DNA of 6,445 nt from NCBI GenBank assembly GCA_003567055.1, contig PXAW01000438.1, positions 1 through 6,445 on the forward strand. The letters are read 5' to 3'. The translations under genes and the position numbers were made by a program. The number at the start of each line of letters is the position of its first letter. Positions within the stretch are counted from its first letter, which is position 1. The DNA comes from Hyphomicrobiales bacterium (lineage in GTDB: Bacteria; Pseudomonadota; Alphaproteobacteria; Rhizobiales; Beijerinckiaceae). Shown in pieces: positions 1 to 6,445 of the stretch. The notes under the pieces are model-generated. The model had not been told where the DNA came from. It searched no databases and saw only the letters and a program-made list of their open reading frames with translations.

Positions 1-1013
1 CCATCGCGGCGGCGGGGCTTGTGCTCGATGTGCGCACGGGCGAAGTGGTGGCGCTGGTCTCGCTGCCCGATTTCGATCCGAACAATCCGGTCGATGCGCA
101 AAAGGACGAGAACATCAACCGCATCAATGTCGGCGTCTACGAGATGGGCTCGACCCTGAAGGCGCTGACGGTCGCGATGGCGCTCGATTCCGACAAGTTC
201 AACATCAATTCCACCTTCGACGCCCGCGCCCCGCTCCAGTTCGGGCGCCAGCGCATTCGCGATTATCGCGGCCAGAATCGTGTGCTGAACGTGCCGGAAG
301 TCTTCGTGCATTCCTCCAATATCGGTACGGCCCGCATGGCGCTGGAACTCGGTGTGGAGCATCATCGCGAATTCCTGCGCCGCACCGGCCAGCTGGAGCG
401 CCTGCGCACGGAGCTCCCGGAGAATGCTGCGCCGCTGGTGCCGCGTCGCTGGGGCGAGATCAACACGGCGACGATTGCCTTCGGCCACGGCCTCGCCGTC
501 GCGCCGCTCCAGGCGGCGATGGCGACGGCGGCGCTGGTCAATGGCGGCTACATGATCCCGCCGACCTTCCTCAGGCGCTCGGAGGAGGAGGCGCGCCGCC
601 ATGCCACCCGGGTGATCAGCGAGGAGACCAGCGAGGCCATGCGCTATGTCATGCGCCTCAATGCCGAGCGCGGCTCGGCCGGCAATTCCTCGATCGCGGG
701 TTTCTACGTGGGCGGCAAGACCGGCAGCGCCCAGAAGGTGGTGAACGGGCGCTATGCGGAGGGCGTTCTGCTGACGACCTTCTTCGCCGTCGCGCCGGCG
801 GATGATCCGCGCTATCTCTTCCTCACCATCCTCGACGAGCCCAAGGCGACACCACGCACGCATGGTTTCAACACGGCGGGCTGGAACGCGGCGCCGACCA
901 CGGGCAACATCATCAAGCGCACGGCGCACTTGCTCGATATCCCGCCGCGGTTTAACCCTCCCGAGCAACCCTTCCCGTTGATGACCCGGCTGGGGGCCTG
1001 GGGTACGCAATGA
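1..1013 (+). CDS. ftsI: Septal peptidoglycan transpeptidase FtsI (PBP3), 3' part
   Basis: This is a class B penicillin-binding protein, a D,D-transpeptidase that cross-links septal peptidoglycan on the periplasmic side as part of the divisome. The reading frame is open from the first base (first full codon at 3), so the gene is truncated by the window edge; the GTG at 21 is an internal valine codon, not a start. About 336 codons are visible. All three catalytic motifs are present: STLK (nucleophile serine codon at 150-152, lysine at 159-161), SSN at 312-320, and KTG at 717-725. Compared with E. coli FtsI (588 residues, serine near 307), roughly 250 N-terminal residues are missing, namely the membrane anchor and pedestal domain. 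The fourth residue after KTG is Ser (KTGSAQK) where Thr is commoner, and EMGSTLK replaces the more usual EPGSTFK. The stop overlaps the murE start. Adjacency to murE supports FtsI over other class B PBPs. Confidence 0.96.
   Translation, partial: IAAAGLVLDVRTGEVVALVSLPDFDPNNPVDAQKDENINRINVGVYEMGSTLKALTVAMALDSDKFNINSTFDARAPLQFGRQRIRDYRGQNRVLNVPEVFVHSSNIGTARMALELGVEHHREFLRRTGQLERLRTELPENAAPLVPRRWGEINTATIAFGHGLAVAPLQAAMATAALVNGGYMIPPTFLRRSEEEARRHATRVISEETSEAMRYVMRLNAERGSAGNSSIAGFYVGGKTGSAQKVVNGRYAEGVLLTTFFAVAPADDPRYLFLTILDEPKATPRTHGFNTAGWNAAPTTGNIIKRTAHLLDIPPRFNPPEQPFPLMTRLGAWGTQ
1010..1013 (+). promoter_or_regulatory. ATGA stop-start overlap coupling ftsI and murE
   Basis: The four bases ATGA hold the murE start codon (1010-1012) and the ftsI stop codon TGA (1011-1013). 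Such overlaps usually allow ribosomes finishing the first gene to reinitiate on the second. The preceding bases carry only G-runs (992-996 and 1000-1003) rather than a typical Shine-Dalgarno sequence, which fits a reliance on coupling. If the alternative start at 1040 is used, this overlap is incidental. Confidence 0.6.
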
Positions 1014-2524
1014 GCGAATCGCCGCCGCAAGGCGCGCATATGAACGAAATCCCGCGCCGCCTCGCCGATATCCTCGGCCCGGCGGGTGACGCTTTCGATG
1101 CGATCGAAATCACCGGCCTGACCCCCGACAGCCGCGCCGTGGCGCCCGGTTTCGTCTTCTTCGCCATACCCGGCGTGAAGGCCGACGGCGCGCGTTTCGT
1201 GCCCCAGGCGCTGGCACAGGGCGCGCGCGCAATCGTGGCGGCGGGGCCGCGCCCGGATGATCTTGGCCAGGATATCGCCTGGCGCCGGGTCGCCAATCCG
1301 CGCCTCACGCTGGCGCGCGCCGCGAGTGCCTTCCATCCACGCCAGCCGGAGCGGATCGTGGCGGTGACGGGGACGGCGGGGAAGTCCTCTGTTGCGGATT
1401 TCGTGCGCCAGATCCGGCTTACCCTGGGTGACGCGGCGGCGAGCCTTGGCACACTCGGCGTGGTGACGGGGGAGGGGGCACAATATGGCGCGCTGACCAC
1501 GCCCGATCCCGTCGGCCTGCATCGCATGCTCCAGGATCTCGCTGATCGCGGCATCACCGATCTCGCCATGGAGGCCTCTTCGCACGGGCTCGACCAGCAC
1601 CGCCTCGACGGCGTCCGGCTGGCGGCTGCCGCCTTCACCAATCTGGGTCGCGACCATCTCGACTATCATCCCACGATGGAAGCCTATCTCGCGGCCAAGA
1701 TGCGCCTGTTTGATGCGCTCCTGCCGCGCGGCGCGCCGGCCATCGTCAATACGGACGGCGATTACGCCCGCGAGGCCATCGCCGCGATTCGTGCCGCCGG
1801 CCACGCCCCGCTGACAGTCGGCACTGATGGCGATTTCATCAGGCTGGAGCGGCATGAAACGCAAGGCTTCGCGCAGGGCGTGAGCATCGTCCATGCGGGG
1901 CGGCGCCATGATCTCGCGATCCCGCTGATCGGGACCTTCCAGATCGGGAACGCCCTCGTTGCCGCCGCCCTCGTCATCGCCACGGGTGGTGATGCGGCGC
2001 GCGTCTTCGCTGCGCTGGAGCAGCTCGCCGGCGTCAGCGGGCGTCTGGAGCGGGTGGGGGAGGTCGATGGCGGGCTCTGCGTCGTCGATTACGCCCACAA
2101 GCCCGATGCGCTCGCCCATGCGCTCGACGCTTTGCGTCCCTTCGCGCGCGGGCGGCTGATCTGCATCTTCGGCTGCGGCGGGGATCGCGATCCGGGCAAG
2201 CGCCCGATCATGGGGCGGATCGCGGCTGAGCGCGCCGATCACACCATCGTCACCGACGACAATCCCCGCAGCGAGGACCCCGCCGCCATCCGCGCCGCGA
2301 TCCTTGCCAAGGCGCCGGATGCGCAGGAGATCGGCGATCGCGCCGAGGCGATCCGCGCGGGCGTCTCCATGCTCGGCGAAGGCGACGTCCTCGTCGTCGC
2401 CGGAAAGGGCCATGAAACGGGCCAGATCGTGGGCGAGCAGGTTCTGCCGTTCTCCGATCAGGAGACGATCCGGCAGGCCATAGCGGAAAGACTTTCCATG
2501 GCCGAGAGGCTTTCGCGGAGTTGA
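1010..2524 (+). CDS. murE: UDP-MurNAc-tripeptide synthetase MurE (meso-DAP adding)
   Basis: A cytoplasmic ATP-dependent ligase that adds meso-diaminopimelate to UDP-MurNAc-L-Ala-D-Glu. The 504-residue product is slightly longer than E. coli MurE (495). In order it shows an N-terminal UDP-binding domain (to about residue 110), the P-loop GTAGKSS (121-127), TTPD (163-166), EASSHGL (188-194), NLGRDHLDYH (211-220), the lysine expected to be carbamylated in EAYLAAK (K230), GRLERV (344-349), DYAHKPDAL (360-368), GCGGDRDPGKRP (388-399) and DNPR (417-420). DNPR is the family determinant for meso-DAP rather than lysine. The P-loop has Ala where most Mur ligases have Asn, and Ser for Thr after the lysine; both keep the GK[ST] core. 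The chosen ATG at 1010 gives an ATGA overlap with the ftsI stop. An in-frame ATG at 1040 (residue 11), seven bases after AAGG, is a credible alternative, because homology appears to begin near there. Confidence 0.97.
   Translation: MSESPPQGAHMNEIPRRLADILGPAGDAFDAIEITGLTPDSRAVAPGFVFFAIPGVKADGARFVPQALAQGARAIVAAGPRPDDLGQDIAWRRVANPRLTLARAASAFHPRQPERIVAVTGTAGKSSVADFVRQIRLTLGDAAASLGTLGVVTGEGAQYGALTTPDPVGLHRMLQDLADRGITDLAMEASSHGLDQHRLDGVRLAAAAFTNLGRDHLDYHPTMEAYLAAKMRLFDALLPRGAPAIVNTDGDYAREAIAAIRAAGHAPLTVGTDGDFIRLERHETQGFAQGVSIVHAGRRHDLAIPLIGTFQIGNALVAAALVIATGGDAARVFAALEQLAGVSGRLERVGEVDGGLCVVDYAHKPDALAHALDALRPFARGRLICIFGCGGDRDPGKRPIMGRIAAERADHTIVTDDNPRSEDPAAIRAAILAKAPDAQEIGDRAEAIRAGVSMLGEGDVLVVAGKGHETGQIVGEQVLPFSDQETIRQAIAERLSMAERLSRS
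2517..2520 (+). promoter_or_regulatory. Ribosome-binding site of murF
   Basis: GGAG lies inside the last codons of murE, five bases before the ATG at 2526 and eight bases before the second ATG at 2529. The spacing favours the second ATG, although either may be used. Its position inside the upstream gene fits translational coupling. Confidence 0.55.
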
Positions 2525-2525
2525 G

Positions 2526-3986
2526 ATGATGAATGCCCAATCGATGCCGCTATGGACGGGTGAGGAAGCGTGCGAGGCGATGCAGGCGCGCTGCATCGGG
2601 GCGCTGCCTGCGCGCATCGAGGGTATCTCCATCGACACGCGCAGCCTCAAACCCGGCGATCTGTTCTTCGCCATCACCGGCGAGGCCCGCGACGGGCATG
2701 ATTTCGTCGTCGCAGCCCTGGAGAAAGGCGCTGCCGCCGCCGTGATCGCGCGCGACAAGGCGGAGGCGCTGGCCGCTTCCTGCGAGAGCCTGCCCGGCGC
2801 GCTCTTCGTCGTGCCCGACACGCTTGCGGCGATGGAGGATCTCGGGCGGGCTGCGCGGGCGCGCTCGCATGCGCGCATCATCGCCATCACGGGCTCCGTG
2901 GGCAAGACGGGCTCGAAGGAGGCGATGCGGCTGCTTCTCTCGCGCTCGGGCAGGACCCACGCCTCGGCGGCCTCCTACAACAACCATTGGGGCGTGCCGC
3001 TGACGCTGGCGCGGATGCCGCGCGACAGTGAATACGGCGTGTTCGAGATCGGCATGAACCATGCCGGCGAGATCGCCCCGCTGGCGCGGATGGTGCGCCC
3101 GGACGTGGCCATCGTCACGACGGTGGAAGCGGTGCATATCGAGCATTTCCATTCCGTATCCGGCATTGCGGACGCCAAGGGCGAGATCTTCCTCGGGCTG
3201 GAGCCCGGCGGTGTCGCCGTGATCAACCGCGACAACCCCCATTTCGAGCGCCTGCGCGCGCATGCGCTTGCCTCCGATGCCGGGCGCGTCGTCTCCTTCG
3301 GGGAGAGCGAGGGGGCGGATGTGTGCGCCTCACGCATCATCACGAAACAGGACATGACCATCGTCGATGCCCGCGTCTTCGAGACGCCGCTGACCTATCG
3401 CGTCGGCATGGTCGGGCGGCATGTGGCGATCAATTCGCTCGGCCTCGTCGCCGCGATCCATGCGCTGGGGCTCGATCTCGCGCTCGCGGCGCTGGCGCTG
3501 GGCGATCTGACGCCGCCGGTGGGGCGCGGGGCGCGTGAGACGCTTGCCGTACAGGGCGGCGAGCTCCTGCTCGTCGATGAGAGCTACAACGCCAACCCGG
3601 CCTCGATGCGCGCCGCGCTGGAGACGCTCGGCCAGACCGAGATCGGCTTTCGCGGGCGACGCATCGCCGTGCTCGGCGACATGCTGGAACTGGGCGATTC
3701 CGGCCCCGCCGCGCATGGCGAACTCGCGCATTCCGTGGTCGAAAACGGGATCGATCTCGTCTTCGCTGCGGGGCCGCTGATGAAAAATCTCATGGCGGCC
3801 CTTCCCCCGGAGCGCCGGGGCGGCTACGCCAACGCTGCGACCGGGCTCGAAGGGGCGGTGGTCGCCGCCTTGCGCGCCGGGGATGTCGTGATGGTCAAGG
3901 GATCGCGCGGCATCCGCATGGAGCATGTCGTCGAGGCGGTGAAGAAACGCGCGGGAGCGGGACAGGTCCTCGCGCAACAGGGATGA
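2526..3986 (+). CDS. murF: UDP-MurNAc-pentapeptide synthetase MurF
   Basis: A cytoplasmic ligase that joins the dipeptide D-Ala-D-Ala to UDP-MurNAc-tripeptide using ATP, completing the soluble pentapeptide precursor. At 486 residues it is a little longer than E. coli MurF (452). Visible motifs are the N-terminal domain signature SIDTRSLKPGDLFFAITG (35-52), the P-loop GSVGKTGSKE (123-132), YNNHWGVPLTL (151-161), FEIGMNHAGEI (173-183), the VEAVHIEHF segment (200-208), the lysine expected to be carbamylated in AKGEIF (K218), GRGARE (333-338), VDESYNANPASM (350-361), LGDMLELG (383-390) and VKGSRGIRMEH (457-467). The gene starts one base after the murE stop. Two tandem in-frame ATGs lie at 2526 and 2529; the second has the better spacing (eight bases) from the GGAG at 2517-2520, so the protein may be one residue shorter. 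The P-loop GSVGKT and the DESYNANP motif separate it from MurE and MurD. Confidence 0.97.
   Translation: MMNAQSMPLWTGEEACEAMQARCIGALPARIEGISIDTRSLKPGDLFFAITGEARDGHDFVVAALEKGAAAAVIARDKAEALAASCESLPGALFVVPDTLAAMEDLGRAARARSHARIIAITGSVGKTGSKEAMRLLLSRSGRTHASAASYNNHWGVPLTLARMPRDSEYGVFEIGMNHAGEIAPLARMVRPDVAIVTTVEAVHIEHFHSVSGIADAKGEIFLGLEPGGVAVINRDNPHFERLRAHALASDAGRVVSFGESEGADVCASRIITKQDMTIVDARVFETPLTYRVGMVGRHVAINSLGLVAAIHALGLDLALAALALGDLTPPVGRGARETLAVQGGELLLVDESYNANPASMRAALETLGQTEIGFRGRRIAVLGDMLELGDSGPAAHGELAHSVVENGIDLVFAAGPLMKNLMAALPPERRGGYANAATGLEGAVVAALRAGDVVMVKGSRGIRMEHVVEAVKKRAGAGQVLAQQG
3979..3983 (+). promoter_or_regulatory. Possible ribosome-binding site of mraY
   Basis: AGGGA lies at the very end of murF, eleven bases before the mraY ATG at 3995. 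This is slightly far for a good site, and the closer GAG at 3990-3992 is too near. Translation of mraY probably depends partly on ribosomes arriving from murF. Confidence 0.35.
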
Positions 3987-3994
3987 TTTGAGCG

Positions 3995-5080
3995 ATGCTG
4001 ACCTGGCTTGCCGATTACGCCGCTTATGTGAACGTTCTCAACGTCTTGCGCTACATCACCTTCCGCACCGGGATGGCGACGGCGACGGCGTTTCTCTTCG
4101 TGATCTGGTTCGGCCCGGCCATCATCGCCACCCTGCGCCTCAAGCAGGGTCACGGCCAGCCGATCCGCGATGACGGGCCGGAATCGCATCTGCTGACGAA
4201 GCGCGGCACGCCGACCATGGGCGGCTTGATGATTCTCGCCGGCGTGCTCGTCTCGACGCTGCTCTGGGCCAACCTCGCCAATCCATATGTCTGGGTGGTG
4301 CTCATGGTGACGCTCGGCTTCGGCGCGATCGGGTTCTATGACGATTTCCTGAAAGTGACGAAGCAGTCCCACAAGGGCTTTTCCGGCAAGTACCGGCTCG
4401 GCATCGAGGCGGTGATCGCCGCTCTCGCCTGCATCGCCATCGCCTATGTCGCGACGCCGCAACTGGCCAACCATCTGGCTTTGCCCTTCCTCAAGGACGT
4501 ATTGATCGATCTCAGCTGGTTCTTCATCGTCTTCGGGGCGCTGGTGATCGTCGGGGCGGGCAATGCCGTCAATCTCACCGACGGTCTCGACGGGCTGGCC
4601 ATCGTGCCGGTGATGATCGCGGCGGGCACTTTCGGCTTCATCGCTTATCTCGTGGGCAACGCGATCTTCGCCAATTACCTGCAGATCCATTTCGTCCCCG
4701 GTACCGGGGAACTCGCCGTCATTTGCGGGGCGCTGATCGGGGCGGGGCTCGGTTTTCTCTGGTTCAACGCGCCGCCCGCCCAGGTCTTCATGGGCGATAC
4801 CGGTTCGCTCGCGCTCGGCGGCATGCTCGGGGCGATCGCGGTGGCGACGAAGCACGAGATCGTGCTCGCCATCGTCGGCGGCCTGTTCGTGCTGGAGGCC
4901 TCCTCGGTGATCATCCAGGTCGCCTCCTACAAGCTCACGGGCAAGCGTGTCTTCAAGATGGCGCCGATCCACCACCATTTCGAGAAGCTGGGCTGGACCG
5001 AGCCGCAGATCGTGATCCGCTTCTGGATCATCGCCGTGGTGCTGGCCATGGTCGGTCTCGCGACGCTCAAGCTGAGATGA
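3995..5080 (+). CDS. mraY: Phospho-MurNAc-pentapeptide transferase MraY
   Basis: An integral inner-membrane enzyme that transfers phospho-MurNAc-pentapeptide from UDP to undecaprenyl phosphate, forming lipid I. The 361-residue length matches the family (E. coli 360). The protein is strongly hydrophobic, with about ten likely membrane segments (roughly residues 25-45, 74-92, 97-114, 135-152, 173-189, 200-218, 238-256, 268-286, 289-307 and 340-358, judged by eye). Signature elements are TPTMGG (72-77), GFYDDFLK with the aspartate pair D116-D117, [10 protein letters not shown] (193-202), GDTGSL with catalytic D268, and the cytoplasmic loop APIHHHFE with H326-H328. The ATG at 3995 follows the murF stop by eight bases and gives the expected N-terminus. 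Weak ribosome-binding candidate AGGGA lies at 3979-3983. A 16-base perfect palindrome falls in the codons for VPGTGE (234-239). Confidence 0.98.
   Translation: MLTWLADYAAYVNVLNVLRYITFRTGMATATAFLFVIWFGPAIIATLRLKQGHGQPIRDDGPESHLLTKRGTPTMGGLMILAGVLVSTLLWANLANPYVWVVLMVTLGFGAIGFYDDFLKVTKQSHKGFSGKYRLGIEAVIAALACIAIAYVATPQLANHLALPFLKDVLIDLSWFFIVFGALVIVGAGNAVNLTDGLDGLAIVPVMIAAGTFGFIAYLVGNAIFANYLQIHFVPGTGELAVICGALIGAGLGFLWFNAPPAQVFMGDTGSLALGGMLGAIAVATKHEIVLAIVGGLFVLEASSVIIQVASYKLTGKRVFKMAPIHHHFEKLGWTEPQIVIRFWIIAVVLAMVGLATLKLR
4695..4710. repeat. 16-base perfect palindrome within mraY
   Basis: TCCCCGGTACCGGGGA reads identically on both strands. It lies wholly inside the mraY codons for Val234 to Glu239 (VPGTGE), a loop that appears conserved in alphaproteobacterial MraY. 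There is no T-tract after it, so it is not an intrinsic terminator. The simplest reading is a by-product of G/C-ending codons over a Pro-Gly-Thr-Gly stretch; no regulatory role can be shown from the sequence. Confidence 0.5.
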
Positions 5081-5084
5081 GGAG
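5080..5084 (+). promoter_or_regulatory. Ribosome-binding site of murD
   Basis: AGGAG begins on the last base of the mraY TGA stop and sits six bases before the murD ATG at 5091. It is the best Shine-Dalgarno match in the window and fixes the murD start. Confidence 0.8.
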
Positions 5085-5090
5085 ATCGGC

Positions 5091-6445
5091 ATGACCCCCT
5101 CGACCGTCTTCGCCGGGCGCGATGTCGCCCTGTTCGGCCTCGGCGGATCGGGGCTCGCCACCGCCCGTGCGCTGATGGCGGGCGGCGCCCGGGTGCACGC
5201 CTTCGACGACAATGCCGAGCGGGTCGAGGCCGTACAGGCCGAGGGAATCCCGATCACGGATCTGCGCGAGGCGGATTTCGCGGGCTTTGCCGCGCTCGTG
5301 CTCTCCCCCGGCGTGCCGCTCACCCATCCCGCGCCGCATTGGAGCGTTGCGAAGGCGCAGGCGGCGGGAGTCGAGATCATCGGCGATATCGAACTGTTTT
5401 GCCGCGAGCGGGCGAAACTGGCGCCGGATGCGCCCTTCATCGCGATCACCGGCACCAACGGCAAATCCACGACGACGGCGCTGATCGCCCATATCCTGCG
5501 CGAGACGGGGCGCGACGTGCAGATGGGCGGCAATATCGGCGCGGCGATCCTCTCGCTGGAGCCGCCGGCGGATGAGCGCTTCCACGTGGTCGAGATCTCC
5601 TCCTACCAGATCGATCTCACCCCCTCGCTCGCCCCCACGATCGGCCTGCTGCTCAACCTCTCGCCCGACCATATCGACCGCCACGGCTCCATGGCGCATT
5701 ATGCGCAGGTGAAGGAGCGGCTCGTCGCAAAGGCGAAGCTCGCCCTGATCGGGCGCGATGACGCGCATTGCGAGGATATCGGGCGGCGGCTGTCGCAAAT
5801 GGATGGCGCGGATGTCTATCCCGTTTCCGCGACGCGGGAGCTGCCCTGGGGCTACTTCGTGCAGGACGGGCTCGTTCTCGCGCGCAATGCCGGCGAGGAT
5901 GTCGACAAGGCGCTGGCTCTGGGCGATCTCGAAGGGATCGGCACCCTGCGCGGGGCGCATAACGCACAGAACGCGGCCTTTGCCTGCGCCGCCTGCTGGC
6001 ATGCGGGGGTGAGCCCGCCTGCGATCGCGCAGGCGCTGCCGAGCTTTCCGGGCCTGCCGCATCGCATGGAAGAGGTTCCCGGGCCGGAGGGGCTCACCTT
6101 CATCAACGATTCCAAGGCGACGAACGCCGAATCCACCGCCCGCGCGCTGGCCTCCTTCGCGCGCGTCTGGTGGATCCTCGGCGGCAAGCCGAAGGAAGGC
6201 GGCATCGACAGTCTCGCGGAATATTTCCCCCGCGTCGCCCGCGCCTATCTGATCGGCGAGGCGAGCGACGCCTTCGCGCAGACGCTGGAAGGCCGCGTGC
6301 CGTATGAGCGCTGCGGCACACTCGAGAAAGCCGTCGCCCGCGCCGCAGCGGATGCGCAGGCGAGCGACGAAGAGGCGCCGGTTATCCTGTTCTCCCCGGC
6401 TTGCGCGTCATTCGACCAGTTCCGGAGCTTCGAGCACCGGGGGGA
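5091..6445 (+). CDS. murD: UDP-MurNAc-L-Ala:D-Glu ligase MurD, 5' part
   Basis: A cytoplasmic Mur ligase that adds D-glutamate to UDP-MurNAc-L-Ala with ATP. The frame is open from the ATG at 5091 to the window end, giving 451 complete codons without a stop; related MurD proteins suggest about 10-25 residues are missing. Domain 1 begins with the nucleotide-binding loop [10 protein letters not shown] (14-23). The central ATPase domain has the P-loop GTNGKST (121-127), EISSYQI (168-174), [12 protein letters not shown] (189-200) and the lysine expected to be carbamylated in HYAQVKERL (K208). The C-terminal region has [11 protein letters not shown] (288-298), GLPHRMEEV (321-329), [11 protein letters not shown] (339-349), LGGKPKEGG (363-371) and [11 protein letters not shown] (434-444), which marks the end of domain 3. 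The start is well supported: AGGAG at 5080-5084 with a six-base spacer, and no other in-frame ATG until residue 29, inside domain 1. The usual downstream neighbour is ftsW. Confidence 0.97.
   Translation, partial: MTPSTVFAGRDVALFGLGGSGLATARALMAGGARVHAFDDNAERVEAVQAEGIPITDLREADFAGFAALVLSPGVPLTHPAPHWSVAKAQAAGVEIIGDIELFCRERAKLAPDAPFIAITGTNGKSTTTALIAHILRETGRDVQMGGNIGAAILSLEPPADERFHVVEISSYQIDLTPSLAPTIGLLLNLSPDHIDRHGSMAHYAQVKERLVAKAKLALIGRDDAHCEDIGRRLSQMDGADVYPVSATRELPWGYFVQDGLVLARNAGEDVDKALALGDLEGIGTLRGAHNAQNAAFACAACWHAGVSPPAIAQALPSFPGLPHRMEEVPGPEGLTFINDSKATNAESTARALASFARVWWILGGKPKEGGIDSLAEYFPRVARAYLIGEASDAFAQTLEGRVPYERCGTLEKAVARAAADAQASDEEAPVILFSPACASFDQFRSFEHRG

Noticed and set aside
21..23. GTG at 21 as a start codon for a short transpeptidase.
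   Set aside because: The frame is open upstream to the window edge and reads conserved FtsI sequence before and across this codon, so it is an internal valine in a gene cut by the window.
812..2905. A 697-codon open frame on the minus strand spanning the end of ftsI, all of murE and the start of murF.
   Set aside because: It is in codon-for-codon register with murE, where only sense TTA, CTA or TCA codons could interrupt it, and these are absent. The translation is Arg/Ala/His/Asp-rich low-complexity sequence with no recognisable domain, while the sense strand carries unmistakable FtsI, MurE and MurF motifs.
3805..3820. Hairpin CCCCGG-agcg-CCGGGG near the 3' end of murF, considered as a terminator.
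   Set aside because: It has only a six-base stem, no following T-tract, and lies inside the murF coding sequence more than 150 bases before the stop.
2550..3977. Two minus-strand open frames (2550-3263 and 3330-3977) opposite murF.
   Set aside because: Both are in register with murF codons and encode Arg/His-rich sequence without recognisable motifs.
3988..4173. Short plus-strand frame starting with TTG at 3988 across the murF/mraY junction.
   Set aside because: It is out of frame with mraY, Arg-rich and without motifs; the mraY frame from 3995 is clearly the coding one.
3824..5533. A 569-codon open frame on the minus strand opposite mraY and its flanks.
   Set aside because: It is in codon-for-codon register with mraY, and the translation is rich in Asp, Glu, His and Arg as expected when a hydrophobic sense gene is read in reverse. 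No domain is recognisable.
5067..6062. A 331-codon open frame on the minus strand opposite murD.
   Set aside because: It is again in codon-for-codon register with the sense gene, which has a full set of MurD motifs. It is a GC-bias artefact.

Overview
This window is an interior piece of the division and cell wall (dcw) cluster of a GC-rich alphaproteobacterium. All genes lie on the plus strand in the order ftsI (3' part) - murE - murF - mraY - murD (5' part), the standard dcw order. The high GC content, the strong preference for G/C at third codon positions and the sequence style of the proteins (MurD starting with a GLGGSG loop, MurE with a GTAGK-type P-loop, MraY with a VPGTGE loop) suggest a member of the Rhizobiales/Hyphomicrobiales. 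That placement is inferred from recalled family patterns, not from a search. The DNPR motif in MurE indicates meso-diaminopimelate peptidoglycan, as expected for a Gram-negative bacterium.

Layout: positions 1-1013 hold the transpeptidase domain of FtsI (PBP3), whose first part lies upstream of the window. MurE (1010-2524) overlaps the ftsI stop by an ATGA junction. MurF (2526-3986) begins one base after the murE stop. MraY (3995-5080) begins eight bases after the murF stop. MurD (5091 to the window end) begins ten bases after the mraY stop, behind a clear AGGAG Shine-Dalgarno sequence that overlaps that stop. MurD is cut by the window end and probably lacks only its last few tens of residues. 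No gap exceeds ten bases, so there is no room for an intergenic promoter, terminator or RNA gene, and the genes are almost certainly co-transcribed and translationally coupled.

The genes serve one pathway. MurD, MurE and MurF successively add D-Glu, meso-DAP and D-Ala-D-Ala to UDP-MurNAc-L-Ala in the cytoplasm. MraY moves the finished phospho-MurNAc-pentapeptide onto undecaprenyl phosphate to give lipid I at the inner membrane. FtsI cross-links the final polymer at the septum. The expected downstream neighbours are ftsW, murG and murC; the expected upstream neighbours are ftsL, rsmH and mraZ.

No mobile element, CRISPR array, RNA gene or undescribed system is visible. Several long antisense open frames exist, but they are explained by the near absence of TTA, CTA and TCA codons in the sense genes. 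The findings listed are minor: motif variants, start-site ambiguity, junction architecture and one perfect palindrome inside mraY.
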